Part shown: piece by piece, positions 46,456 through 57,772 of the stretch
Layout of the letters: every line of letters starts with the position of its first letter
How positions within the stretch are numbered: position 1 is the stretch's first letter
Origin: Gymnothorax reevesii
Lineage: Eukaryota; Chordata; Actinopteri; Anguilliformes; Muraenidae
Direction of reading: 5' to 3'
Length of the DNA: 64,000 bases
Assembly: GCA_029721435.1 (NCBI GenBank)
Contig: CM056574.1
Location: forward strand, 75,683,501-75,747,500
The notes under the pieces: model-generated
What the model was told of the DNA's origin: nothing
Databases searched by the model: none
The model's input: only the letters and a program-made list of their open reading frames with translations
Made by a program: the position numbers and the translations under genes

Positions 46456-47300
46456 TTAGGTGGATTCGCATCCCAAATGCTAATCAAATTTCAGCAGTTT
46501 TGACGAAATGCTAATCATCATAACAATCCCTTCGCAAAAACATGTAATTCAAAAAATCTTAATGATATTTCATGGATCCTGACTCACTGGCCTGTGAACT
46601 TCCGAATTCCCAAGCCACGTAGCAATACGAGAAATTTTCACGACTCTGATCGGCTGGAAAATGATGTTCCTCATTTGCATACCAACCAATCAGCTTCTGG
46701 GGAGCGCATGCATGCACTTAGGTCTTGGGAGGCTTTCTGATACGCTCAAACGGTCTATCATCTTTGGTCGTGACGGGAAGACTCAGCTATGTGAGCCATC
46801 CGGAGCCATCGCGAACGTTGCTCTCTGGATAAATCCACCTAGTTGGCTAGTCCGCTAGCTAACGTTAACTATAGAAAATCTTTGTAAATGATCATCATAT
46901 CAAGGCGATATGAATTGTTTCTTGCCTCAACTCGACAAACTTTGCCAGCTGTCATAGGCATGAACTTATCTGAGTTTTCGCGGCAGTTTCATGCGACCCA
47001 ACTAAACTTTAATATTTTTGGGACGTTGGCTAGTTTGCTGGTTAGTTCAAAAGCAATCGCTTAGGTACAGTGAGCTGGCAAGTTAATCAACAGTGGTAAT
47101 GATGTCTATTGGAGAAGTTTTATATCGCTCTGATTTGTCGCTTTCAACGTTATCTCACGCAGAAGAGCAAACAGACAGTTCGGGACTGAGATTTGTTATA
47201 GCAAGTTTTACGTGAATTATCTTGTTGTGCATGCTATTGTGTATGACGTTACTTTTCAGATTATAAAGCTAGCCATCTTCCAATCCAGCTGACGCTAGTT
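46456..47300. other. Apparently single-copy DNA with promoter-like words
   Basis: ATTTGCAT (octamer) and CCAATCAG (CCAAT box) lie within 20 bp of each other near 46673-46692. A 38-codon frame begins ATGATGTCTATTGG at 47099 but has no good splice donor. No gene can be supported. Confidence 0.3.
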
Positions 47301-49456
47301 AAGGGGAATCTAGTGATGTGATTTGGTTTTTGCCCAACTGGAAGGAATTCCATTGTTCTGTCAATTTGTGCTGCTCTGTCAAAAAATGCTTCCGTAATGC
47401 AAAGCGATTGTTAAGTCTTTGTTTTCACCTTGATATAGCAATATGACTCAGTTTACAGTAGTAACTTTGTTATTTGTTAGCTTATTACAACATAAGAACA
47501 TTTTATAACGAGTTGGATAAGTTTGTGCAAAGATATATGCCCATATACGCCATTATCATCTCATTTCTGCATTTTCAGGAAAACCCAGCATGCACATGCA
47601 AAAATATGTACGGTTACAGGTCGAAATGCACACTGAAAGTAAATCTATTTTTATGGTTTTTGAAGATTCTTAAGACATGAGCGAGGAAACCGCCCGAGAT
47701 TTTAGGTTTGCGCAAGCGTAGAACCGCGAGGTAGCATATTTTGATATGGTAGCAAAATTTGTCAGAATTGCCTTCACTGGATGTACGCTTTGTTTTCACG
47801 CACCAAAATGGTCCTCCTGCCACTTAAACATCACGTAAGCCCATCAAAGTCATCAAAACTTGTCCCATTGCTATGTGGTTGAGGGAATCGCACAATGATT
47901 TCTGATCATTCAAATACATGATGTTGAAATGTCAAAATGTGACTGAGTTGGAGAGTGCCTTATGACTGGATTTTAGTGGGAATGGAAACTTTCACATCTT
48001 TGATCAGGTGTTAACATTATGCTACGATAAGGTATAAATAAGACAGCTGTACTGCAGGTTACAAGCAGTTTACAGAAATTTCATTGGGAAACGGAAATGT
48101 ACTGTACTAAATTATGATTGTTCATGATAAAATTGATTCCTTTTGGAAATTTGTTTTGCTTTCGGAATGGAGTTGTATTTCTATTGTAATATGTCATTAG
48201 GAAAGAATGAAAAAGTCCTTTTGTCATTTAAAATCTGATGTACTGTTCTTATTTTTTGCTAATCATTTTTCAGATGTGCTAAACAATTGCTAATGAAATA
48301 GCATTAGACAAACCTCGAAATGCTTTCCATTTTAATGGGGAAAATATGTCCTAAGATCAGAATATTGCTATGTGACCATGCTTCGAAATAAATTTTGGAT
48401 TTACAAAGTCTTGTCCCAAGTTCCTATACATGCATTCAGAGGTCATTTTAGGGCTTGCCCTTCATGCAGTAAGATTTAACCAGATTCCTTTCATTTTTTA
48501 ATCATATTATGCTCTGTATGAAATGCCCCAAATCCTACCAATTGGTCTTGGGCATGTTCTCTAAATGATGGATTATAACCTTGCATATCTGTTGGCAAAT
48601 TTGTGAGCCTCAACTGCTCTTTGCTTTTCAAAGACAAAAAGCTTGGGTTGGCCAAACTTTAGTTGTGGGCTAAATACAGAAAAGAATAAGTTGTCATAGC
48701 CAAGCAATATTAACCACTTTCTGCAGATGTAGACGTTTGCGTCTATAGAGCTGCAAATTTAAGCACTTATTTACAGTACTCGACCACGAGATGGCACCCC
48801 CGGACCAGTTATTGAATATTCACAAGCAGGCAGAGCTGAAAGGCGATTTAGAGAATGGAGAAGTTCCCTCCAATCCCTGTTTTTTAGGAGTTACATGAAT
48901 TAAACTCCTCAGCTAAGCCTGATGTGCAAACTGGTCAATATCCTTGCCCATAGTATCGATCCAGTAGTTTCAAAAAATTATCACTTGCGACAGAAAAAAA
49001 AACTGCTACTCTGTAGCAACCATTTTAGCTACAGTGAGCCAACAGTATTCCAATTAGTGGTTAGGAAAATACATTTTGTGAAGCAAAAAATCCGACATTG
49101 TATTGATTCTCTCACATTCTACTGTCAATTACAGTCATCACACACAAAATATGCGTCGTTCCCTCCCATGGTTTAACGCGTAGATTCCTCCATTGACAAA
49201 TTCAGCTCCCTTTTATCTACCCAAGTACTGGTGTCGATAGCCAGTCACTCAATTATATACTGAGATTCATCTGCGTAGCTCTACAGTTACAGTTCATGCC
49301 CTCGTGAAGCTCCCCCGGTAACGATGTATTGATAGACTCGTTTCTTATTCAATTCCCGAGTGTTTAAATTTTCCTCAATAACTGAAATTCTTTGATCGGA
49401 CAATAAGAATAGGATACAAAGCTAAGCGTAAAAGTAAGGTCGGTTGTATTGTTCGA
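47301..49456. other. No gene seen; one CTCF-like motif
   Basis: AT-rich apparently single-copy DNA. CCACGAGATGGCAC at 48784-48797 matches the CTCF core consensus at 13 of 14 positions. Confidence 0.4.
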
Positions 49457-49661
49457 ATGTTGGCCACGGTTGCGCAGCTGAAAATGATGCGATATCAAAG
49501 AAACAAAGACACCCGAAACTGGCCTGAAGTGTTCAGTTTCATTAATGAGATAAATGCTGTATGGACGCAGTCAATGGGAATTATTCCGAATGGAACAGTA
49601 CTGGAGGGTTCCTTCTACCCGATACATCTGTCTCTGGAGGAGGGCATCAATGAAGAAAACA
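49457..49661 (+). other. Candidate protein-coding exon (unrecognised)
   Basis: An open frame starts at ATG 49457 and reads WPEVFSFINEINAVW and then NGTVLEGSFYPIHLSLEEG, ending near a possible donor AACAG|GTTATA at 49662. Amino-acid composition looks protein-like. I do not recognise the family, and there is no second exon nearby to confirm it. Confidence 0.2.
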
Positions 49662-51640
49662 GGTTATATTTCTACTCTGTTTGCATTTTGCTCAATATGG
49701 CTTTTTGCTGTAGAATTTACATCGCTTTAAAGACATCGTTTAAAGACATCGAATGCAGAGGTTTTCGTTTCTCCAAATCCATGCAGCTCACGCATGTCGG
49801 TAGATCCCTCAGTATGTTCATTACACCATTCTGTTGAATATGGAGGCATATGTCGTTTTATTTTTTCCTGAAAGTGAAATTTCTGTTCAGTTAAAATAAG
49901 GTATATTTCAGAATTCAGGTATGGATGTGGGAGCGGTTAGCTTTTCATTGCAGTGTGAATGTTATAGCTGTTTAATCAGAAGTTTATTTAATACTTGGGG
50001 GACTTTGAAGAAAAAAGGACAATGTTTTTAACTTTATTATGGAGAAAAGGCATGTTTTGTGTTTGGAGAGGTTACTGGTGACCAAAGATGTTCAACTGCA
50101 CTGATATTGATAAATTCATGCTAAACGCAACCAGAAAATCATTAATTCATGCTGAATTTCATGCCCCAAAAGTTGATTTGTGTTAAATAAATGATTAATG
50201 TATGATTTGACAGTGAACCATTTTGATGGATCTCAGACTTTGGGTAGACACCTGGGTTAGCTGTATAATCTGGCTCATAGCAAGCGGGTAATCTAGAATG
50301 TAATGTTCAAGATGAATTGTACTTGTGGTTAAGAAGTTTATGATTCCAGAAATGTATTGTTTTAAGCCCCAGCAGTATTTCAATTGTCAGTATTATTTTT
50401 TTTGCTAATTCAAAGTTGAATTTTCATGAAGATTTTTTGTGTTTGCAGCCCCTTTTATCCACCAAAATCATATAAATAAACTGAAATACGATGGGAGTCT
50501 AAATGCTTCAAGTGTCTAGACTCAATTGAGCCAAAGTTTTTCTGTTTGTAAAGCTGCAATCAAGTAACGCCTAAATAGCCAGATTTGGCTTCTGCGCAAA
50601 GGGGTTAAACGCCTGTAAAAATTCATTTTCTATCAGAATAACTATACAACAATAATGACCACTGAGTAGTTTGACTGTTGACAATAAAGCAATTTATTGA
50701 TGCGCTCAGATATTAAAGAAGGCATTTCTGTATTTTAACACACTAAATCCTAGTGTCCCCATTGTGGTGATGCTGGTGTTATGGGATGTTGCATTGCGTG
50801 CCATGAGCCTTTGACCCTTAAAAGCATAATTTCTTTCAAGCTGTTCCTGTTTAAGATCACTAAATGAATAATCCCACAGTTTATTTACTGAATAATCAAG
50901 ACAAATATAGAAGCTTGTAATTATAAAGAAATCATTAAGAAATGACAGAGATCACTGATGGGCTATATTGACAATACACTGTACTAAATTGTAGGAATGT
51001 GGGAAAAAGAAATAAGACCAAATTGAAGCCGCTGAGCAGCTTCATGGCCGGAATTCCTGATGTATACCTTGTCTTGAGAATTCGTCCAAGTCACACGACT
51101 GAACAGAAAGTTTTTAAGTTCGAGAACTGATGAAAAAGAAGATTGTTTTCCTGGAATGTATTTCCAGGTCCTCAACAAGATTATAAAGTGACATGATGAT
51201 AGGCGACAGCAGAAGCAAGTATAAGGTCAACTGAAATTCATTGGCAAATGTTGGCCATATTGTTTTAGTTATCACTATATCACTTTAGACTACCACTATA
51301 GACTTTCACTGCAACCCTGACCAACCTGAGGCAAATAAAATTTCAAGTTGATCGGACAATTGATTTAGGAATTATGACTATTTGTTTGCTATACCGCCAC
51401 CTAGGGATGGATTTACATCAAATTTGGCATGCTTAAGTCAGATAGATGGCAGATCTCAAGTTTGATGAAGATTGGACATTGTGTTCAGGAGCAACAGGGC
51501 ATTATATCAGTAGAGGCCAAGCTCTGAACTTTTATTGGCTTACTGCAGCCACATCATTAAAAATGGGTCCTGTGTTAAGTTTGAGCTTGATTGGTGCAGT
51601 GGTTCTGGAAAAGAGTGGTTTTAAACATAATCAAATATAA
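49662..51640. other. No gene seen
   Basis: AT-rich apparently single-copy DNA. Near 51380-51420 it contains TACCGCCACCTAGGGATGG with a following text reminiscent of family A (TTTGGCATGCTTAAG), possibly an old degenerate unit. Confidence 0.4.
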
Positions 51641-51925
51641 GATGCACTTTATTGAACCCCGTGGGGTGATTTGTCCTCTGCATTTGACCCATCCTATAGT
51701 TAGGAGCAGTGGGCAGCCACAGAGCAGCGCCTGGGGACCAACTCCAGTTCTAAAGCCAGTTTCTTGGTCTGGGGTACTGGTTGGAGTGTTCCAATGATGC
51801 ATGTTTTTGTGGTTGGGGGAAACCGGAGTACCCGGAGGAAACCCACGCAAACACGGGGAGAATGGCCCCAGGACCTTCTTGCTGTGAGGCAACAGTGCTA
51901 ACCACTATGCCACCGTGCCGCCCAG
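51641..51925 (-). mobile_element. tRNA-derived SINE (DANA/Mermaid-like head) joined to another dispersed repeat
   Basis: On the minus strand, GGCGGCACGGTGGCATAGTGG starts the unit. It contains a perfect RNA polymerase III A box, TGGCATAGTGG (51902-51912 on +), followed by TTAGCACTGTTGCCTCACAG; the B box is degenerate. A conserved body, TCCTCCGGGTACTCCGGTTT, follows (51816-51840). The left half (51641-51730, CTTTATTGAACCCCGTGGGG) is a different common fish repeat. Head and body resemble fish DANA/Mermaid-type SINEs from memory only. Confidence 0.65.
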
Positions 51926-52069
51926 CAGACCAGAAATATAGCAGACAAACCAAGCAAGAAATAGAAAATAGAAGAGAAATAGTCCTGAAGAAGGACCGAG
52001 AGATTGCTTATGAGCAAAATGAGAGGTCAAGCTTGAATGGTGTCCAAGAAAGCACACTCAAAAAAATCA

Positions 52070-53797
52070 TATGAAAATAATAATAATTAAAACCGCAAGC
52101 AGTGTTATGGCCCTCGCCCTCCCGTCTGATCACATTTTACCATACAGCTATACTAGTTACATATCAATGTGTTCAGGTTGTCATTCCGCACAGATGTTAC
52201 ATTGGGTCCAACTCAATCTAGCACTCTGTGTGAGACAGACACACTTTTATACTACTGACGTTGGCCGCTTCAATGAGACCTCGTCTCAGCCAAGCCCTAC
52301 ATTTTATCAAAAATGTGATTGGTAACTTTTGACCACAAATGTTTCTAGGTGATTTTCACCAAGTTTGGTGCAAATTGGATGAAAACCCTAGTAGGAGATG
52401 TTGAAAGTATGAGGGGTGTGATTTTATATATCCACGCTTATGCCCAACATGGCTGACTTCCAGTTGGGTTTAGGGTGGAGCCATAATGTAATTTTTAACT
52501 TGTCCCAATATGGGCTATGTCTCAAACCAAGTTTAATTTTTCTACGTGGAAAAAAGTTTGGGGAGGGCTCCCATTAGCGTAATGTATTTTGATTTTTTAC
52601 AGGGCTTGGCTAAGTCATTTTTCAATATTTTTTCTTTGGGACTTCTCGCCAGGCTTGAATTTTTGGTCAAATAAAATTGACTTTTCATTAATGTTCAAGG
52701 GGTCAAATTTGTGTTCAAGCAGGGACAATATGGTGATAATAATAATAATTAAAACCGCAAGCGGTGTTATGACCCTCGCCCTCCAGTCCAATCACCTCCC
52801 TTGCGACCAGTGGGGCCACTGAAATATGACAGGATGGCATATCTTGGGGCTAGGGTGGGGCTATAATGGAATTTTTAACTTGGCCCAACATGGGTTATGT
52901 CTCTACCAAGTTTCATTTTTCTACTTGGGAAAAAAAGTTTGGGGTGGGCTCCCTTTAACGAAATGTATTTTGGTTTTTGACAGGGCGTGTCTGAGTCATT
53001 TTTCAATATTTTTCTTGGGGCCTTCAAATAAAAAAAATTTTCTCCAGGCTTGAATTTTTGCTCAAATTAAAATTGATTTTTCGTTCATGTTCAAGGGGTC
53101 AGATCTGCGTGCAATGTGCGGAAAGGATAATAATAATAGTTAAAATTGCAAGCAGTGTTATGGCCCTCACCCTCACATGCAATCACCTCCCATGTGCACG
53201 GTGGAGCCAATCAACAATGAGAGGACAGCGTATCTTGTCTTTCAGTGCACAACTTGCAATTGCCAATTTTTTTTGACTCTGTCAAAATAATTGTTTACCT
53301 CCAATTCCAAAAATAAGGAGGGCGCTGGAGAACCATTTTCCATAACAGTGTGTTCAGGTTGTCATTCTGCACAAACGTTATATTGGGTTCAACTAAATAC
53401 GACACTGTATGCGACAGAGAGACATACTTTTATTCTTCTGAAAATGGCCGCTTCGTTGTAAGGTAATCGTATCTATGCCCAACATTTTATCAAAAATGTA
53501 AATGGTAACTATTGACCACAAATGTGTCGAGGTGATTTTTACAAAGTTTGGTGCAAATTTCCAGAAAACCCAAGGAGATGTTCAAAGAAAGCGGGGTGCG
53601 ATTTCATATGTCCACTCTTCCGCCCAACATGGCTGACTTCCTGTTGGGGCCATAATGTAATTTTTAACTTTTCCGAACATGGGCTATGTCTCTGCCATGT
53701 TTCATTTTTCTATGTGAAAAAAAGTTTTTTGGGCTCCCATTAGCGTAATGTATTTTGATTTTTGACGGGGCGGGGCCTGGTTGGTTTTCAGTATTTT
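52070..53797 (-). repeat. Family C repeats (opposite orientation to A and B)
   Basis: Three units each begin (on +) with (ATA)n, TTAAAA, a short hairpin and GCCCTCGCCCT-like text: hairpins at 52093-52102, 52754-52765 and 53145-53156. The bodies share CCCAACATGGCTGACTTCC (near 52443, 53622), GTAATTTTTAACTT and AAAAGTTTGGGG. Read on the minus strand, the start module corresponds to the tail of families A and B, and the body box reads AACAGGAAGTCAGCCAT. No gene seen. Confidence 0.75.
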
Positions 53798-54359
53798 TAG
53801 CTGCGACCAAGCAGCTCTATGAACGCTTCTGTCCGTCTGTCTGTCTGTCCGTCTGTGCCACCTTTTTGACCATGTTCCTGTCGTCGTATCATCATGAAAT
53901 TTTCAGGAGTTATTGATCTTCACCAAAGTGATGTCCATGTACAAGGTCGTGGTCAAAGGTCAAAGGTCAAGTTCACAGAGGTCACGACCTTGTTTGCGGG
54001 TTTTCGCAATGTAACTCCAGTTAGAATTCATGGATCGCTATGAAGCTTCTAGGCATAGAGGAGGTGTTCCCTATTGTTTTTCAAGATCATCCGTCAAATC
54101 CCAAGGTCACAAAGGCAAAAAAATTGTCAATTTTGCCCGATTTGACGGTTTTTGCACTGTAACTCAAGTTTCATTCAATTAATGGCTATGAAATCTTAGA
54201 ACAAGCTTCTTGGTATAGAGGAGGGGTTCCTTATTGATTTTCAAGGTCATTTGCGAATTTCGAGATCACACTTGTACAAGAAACCACCAGTCATGGACAC
54301 TAGGCCACGTGACGGATGCTAGGCGAGGTCGCAGCTATTAGATCCTTCTGATCTACTTG
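53798..54359. mobile_element. Non-autonomous element with nuclear-receptor-like repeats
   Basis: An insertion of about 560 bp in a family C unit: CAGTATTTT on the left and TTTCTTGGAGTCTTC on the right are contiguous in other C copies. The left end TAGCTGCGACC (53798-53808) matches, inverted, GGTCGCAGCTA (54327-54337). A small hairpin AGATC-CTTCT-GATCT lies about 5 bp from the right end, a Helitron-like trait, though no CTRR end is seen. Inside are two diverged copies of about 125 bp (54000-54130, 54130-54260). Confidence 0.55.
53941..53993. promoter_or_regulatory. DR1-type AGGTCA repeats inside an 11-bp inverted repeat
   Basis: ACAAGGTCGTG and its inverse CACGACCTTGT enclose AAAGGTCAAAGGTCAAGTTCA and AGAGGTCA. 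AGGTCA spaced by 1 bp is the classic RXR/HNF4-type half-site arrangement. Function is inferred from motif only. Confidence 0.4.
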
Positions 54360-54660
54360 TTTCTTGGAGTCTTCAAATAAGAGAATTGTTCGCCTGGCAT
54401 GAATTTTTGGTCGAATCAAATTGACTTTTTGTTTGGGTTTTTGGCTTTGACCCATTAAACATATTCATTTCAATTGCGCATTTTTTTTGTTGCCATAGGA
54501 ACACAATAAAAAATAGGGGTGTGTCCTCATTTGCTTTTTGGTTCAGTTTGTTATGATAGATGTGTGGACCAAATTTCTTTAAAGTATTTCAAAAAAATTT
54601 TTTTCGCCCAAGCAAAAAATGTAGGGGGCTTCAGAGAGCCATTTTGGCATACAGCGATAC
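54360..54660 (-). repeat. Remainder of the family C unit
   Basis: It resumes at TTTCTTGGAGTCTTCAAATAA, matching 53013-53035, and decays by about 54660, just before the (ATA)n tract. No gene seen. Confidence 0.55.
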
Positions 54661-54860
54661 GAGTTGGCAAGCACATAATAATAATAATAATAAAAAAACG
54701 CGACGAGGAAGAACAATATGTGGCTTGCCTTCGGAAGCACATAATAAACGTGCTGAGGAAGAACAATATGTGGCTTGCCTTTGTGGCAAACACATAACTA
54801 GAACTGCGTTTCGTCAGGACAAATCTTGAGAATGTGCTTGCCAAAATGTTGACGCTAAAG
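54661..54860 (+). repeat. (ATA)n-linked hairpin pair
   Basis: (ATA)n at about 54667-54691 is followed by two units with AGGAAGAACAATATGTGG. Their inverted repeats are TATGTGGCTT...AAGCACATA and TATGTGGCTTGCC...GGCAAACACATA. The second is followed by ACTAGAACTGCGTTTC. A third, better-paired copy is at 56441. Confidence 0.7.
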
Positions 54861-55055
54861 TGAAAAACAATATCTGTCTCTCTCTCTCACAGACACACCC
54901 ACACACACAGACAAGAGTGACAGTCTGGAAAAGTGTGGGTCGTCTGTAAGTCTGTCTCTCTCTCTCTCTTTTTCTGTCTCTCTCTGTCACACACACACTT
55001 GAGTAGCAGTCTGGCAGACTATAGGCAGGTAGTCTGTCTTTCTCACTCTCTCGCC

Positions 55056-55095
<40 letters not shown>

Positions 55096-55375
55096 AATGG
55101 GAGTATGGCAAAGTGTTGGTCGTCTGTCAGTCTGTCTCTCTCTTTTTTCTGTCTTCCTCTGTCACGCACACACTAGAGAGGCAGTCTTGCAGATTGTAGG
55201 AAGTTAGTCCGTCTCCTTTTCACTCTCCCTCCCTCTCTCTCTCTCTCTCTCTCTTTCTCTCGCGCTGTCACACACACACACACACTAGAGTGGCAGTCTG
55301 GCAGAGTATAAGTAGTTAGTCTCTCTCTCTCTCTCTCTCACACACACAAACACAGGTATCATCTGACATTGTTTG
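54861..55375 (+). repeat. CT/CA-rich minisatellite
   Basis: About four irregular units of 110-170 bp combine (CT)n, GTCTGTC words, (CA)n (longest at about 55064-55092) and a linker of the type AGAGTGGCAGTCTGGCAGA. The Cys/Val-rich and Ser/Leu-rich frames across it are artefacts. Confidence 0.85.
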
Positions 55376-55597
55376 TTAAGCCGGCTTGTTTAATCGCTGA
55401 CACTGTACTTTTACCACTGAGAAACACAGACAGGTCTGTGTGTATGTGTGTGTGTCTGTGCGCGCGCGTGAGTCTGACACAGCAGCTCCTCTCCGGGTGT
55501 GCCTGTCTCTATGGAGATGGCAGCACCTGCGTGCTTGCATTCTCACATGCGCTGTGAGTCAGAGAGGAATTCAAAGAATTCTTCATTCACACTGCCT
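55376..55597. other. No gene seen
   Basis: GC-moderate DNA with a (GT)n tract near 55437-55460. No exon supported. Confidence 0.4.
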
Positions 55598-56035
55598 GAA
55601 CTACTTTCATTTTCTGGCAGACCGTTGGTCCCATGGTAAAAACGAAAGTACCGTGAGTGAGAGGAGACTCTGATGATCGTCCCCATGATTTTTTTTTGTA
55701 GGGTCAAGTTTGTGGTCAGGGGAGCGATTTAAAAAAGGCCTCTCAACTGTCTGCTCCTGTTACAATGGCTGCCGATGGGGGAGTTGGTCAGTGACACTGT
55801 CCGAACTACTGCCATTTTCTCGCAGACCGTAGGTCCTATGGTAAAAACAAAGATACAGTGAGTGAGAGGAGACTCTGTGAATTGTCCCAATATATATGTT
55901 TTTCTTGTAGAGTAAAGTATGTGGCCAGGGTGGTTATTTTAAAAAGGAGTTTCACCTGCTCTCTTCCCAAACTCTTCTGCTCCTGTTATAATGGCTGTCA
56001 ATGTGGCAGTTGGGCTACGCTCCTGTCGCTTGAGG
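55598..56035 (+). repeat. Two-copy tandem repeat, period about 205 bp
   Basis: GAACTACT is followed by CAGACCGT-GGTCC-ATGGTAAAAAC and GTGAGTGAGAGGAGACTCTG in both copies (starts 55598 and 55803). Both also share CTGCTCCTGTTA-AATGGCTG further on. Confidence 0.75.
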
Positions 56036-56440
56036 GCGCCTAGAGTCTCAACCCTTTGTCTGTTTACTTCCACAGTGACATTTTTCAGACCTGCACAAAT
56101 TTTCCTACGTTTTGATGTATAATTTTTGTGAGTGCGTTGGAAATTGTGGCCGGGGGAGCAATTTCAAAATGTTTTTTTGAGTAATGATTTCGCCTCTCTC
56201 CACTCTAAATTCTAGAGTAAGAGAAAATTGATACAAACATTCCGCTCATTGACTTGCATGTAAAAACAAAGGGATGAAAAACGGGGTTTGCGAAAGAATG
56301 AAAAGGGATTATGCAATCGTGTATACAAGGCCGGGGGACACGGTCGGGCCGGACGTTTTGGCGTTTGAACCGCGCCTCTATCACGAACGCTTGGACAGTT
56401 GATACGGGATTAGCGAATTGGTGGAAATGGAAAAATAAAT
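56036..56440. other. No gene seen
   Basis: Non-repetitive within the window. The minus-strand 135-codon frame at 56205 runs into CA-repeat sequence and shows no domain. Confidence 0.4.
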
Positions 56441-56780
56441 AAACGTGACGAGGAAGAACAATATGTGGCTTGCCTGTGGCAAGCACATAACTAGAACTGC
56501 GTTTCATCAGGATGAACCTCGAGAATGTGCTTGCCAAATTGTTGCCAAAGGTAAAAGCAATGTCTCTCTCTCTCTCACTCACACACACCCACACAAACAC
56601 ACACGCACACACTAGAGGGGCAGTATGGCAAAGTCTTGGTCGTCTGTCAGTCTGTCTCCCTCTCTTTTTTCTGTCTCTCTGTCAGACACACACTAAAGTG
56701 GCAGTCTGGCAGATTGTAGATAGTTTGTCTGTCTGTCTCTTTCTCTCGTTCTCTCTCTCTCTCTCTCTCTCAAAATAAAT
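56441..56780 (+). repeat. Second copy of the hairpin plus CT/CA minisatellite
   Basis: GACGAGGAAGAACAATATGTGG, a strong inverted repeat TATGTGGCTTGCC-TGT-GGCAAGCACATA (56460-56487), ACTAGAACTGCGTTTC and GAGAATGTGCTTGCC repeat the text at 54695-54845. (CT)n and (CA)n units with the CAGTCTGGCAGA linker follow. It is a duplication of the 54695-55375 segment. Confidence 0.75.
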
Positions 56781-57772
56781 TAGACTGCCAACCAATTCAA
56801 ATTGTTAACTGAGTGAATTAACTGTCAACTGTTTGATTGCAAATTGAGCAAAGTAAACGGGAAGGGGGTGAAAGCAATTGTCGAGTAGAGGATGATGATT
56901 TTGAAGACCTTGACGTTGTTTGGTTCAGCACGCAAATTGCCTGAATGTGTTGAATGGATTCCTACATTTGGCCATTGCGTGCAAATGCGATAACAATTAA
57001 CGTCATGTTCGATAAGCTTAAACAAAATGTTTTCCACCTTCACTATAGGCTATTTAGATGCTCAAAAGTAACGAAAATCAAGAGCTATGAAATACTTCAC
57101 ATTTAATCTTGCTCAATTATGAAATAAAAATGCTGAAAACTTTGCGGCGCAGATTTTCCTGAACATGCTTGCCAAGTCTTAGGTGCATTTGTCCATTGCT
57201 TGCAATGCGAAAATAATTTCTCTCACATTCGCATTCGATATGCTTCGCACTATGTTTTCCACTTTGTGTATATTTTTAAAAGTTTAAAATAAGGGCCATC
57301 GTAACATGATTTTATTTTTAAGAAATCCTTTTGAGTAATACGTTAAAGTTTCACGATGAGAGGCGGAATTCAGCGGTCTACTATTCAGATTACTGACAAT
57401 CTTTCAATCTAACAAGGCGGCCTGGTTAGGTTGGTCGGTCTGCTTCTCATTATCTCCTCTTAATCATTGTAAGACACATTTTGGTTTTGATTGGCCAGCT
57501 GGCTGAATAAATGGCTTGATTGCAAGTTAGGCAAACTTTACGGGAATTGATTTAAGGGAAGCTAATTATGCCAAGGTGATGGAGGCTGTCCGACCTCGCT
57601 GGTAATTAGCAGACTTAAAATCGCACTTTTCTTCCTGGAAGAATTTCAAATGCCCTCTGATGTTCATTCAACACTAAAGGAATGTGGCATAGAATAGGCA
57701 ATAATCAAGCTCGTCTGGCTGCCCTATAGAGGCAGTTAGTTTTATTGCGCTTAAAAATAAAAGCCCAGCCCT
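56781..57772. other. No gene seen
   Basis: AT-rich apparently single-copy DNA up to the point where family B resumes. Confidence 0.45.

Noticed and set aside
46661..46858. A promoter and first exon of a host gene
   Set aside because: Octamer and CCAAT words occur together but no TATA, CpG cluster or coding exon with a proper donor follows; kept only as a weak note.
51880..51925. A functional tRNA gene
   Set aside because: The A box is good but the B box is degenerate and no cloverleaf or anticodon arm can be drawn; it is a SINE head.
54814..55199. Cys/Val/Arg-rich and Ser/Leu-rich frames
   Set aside because: They derive from (CA)n, (GT)n and (CT)n microsatellites.
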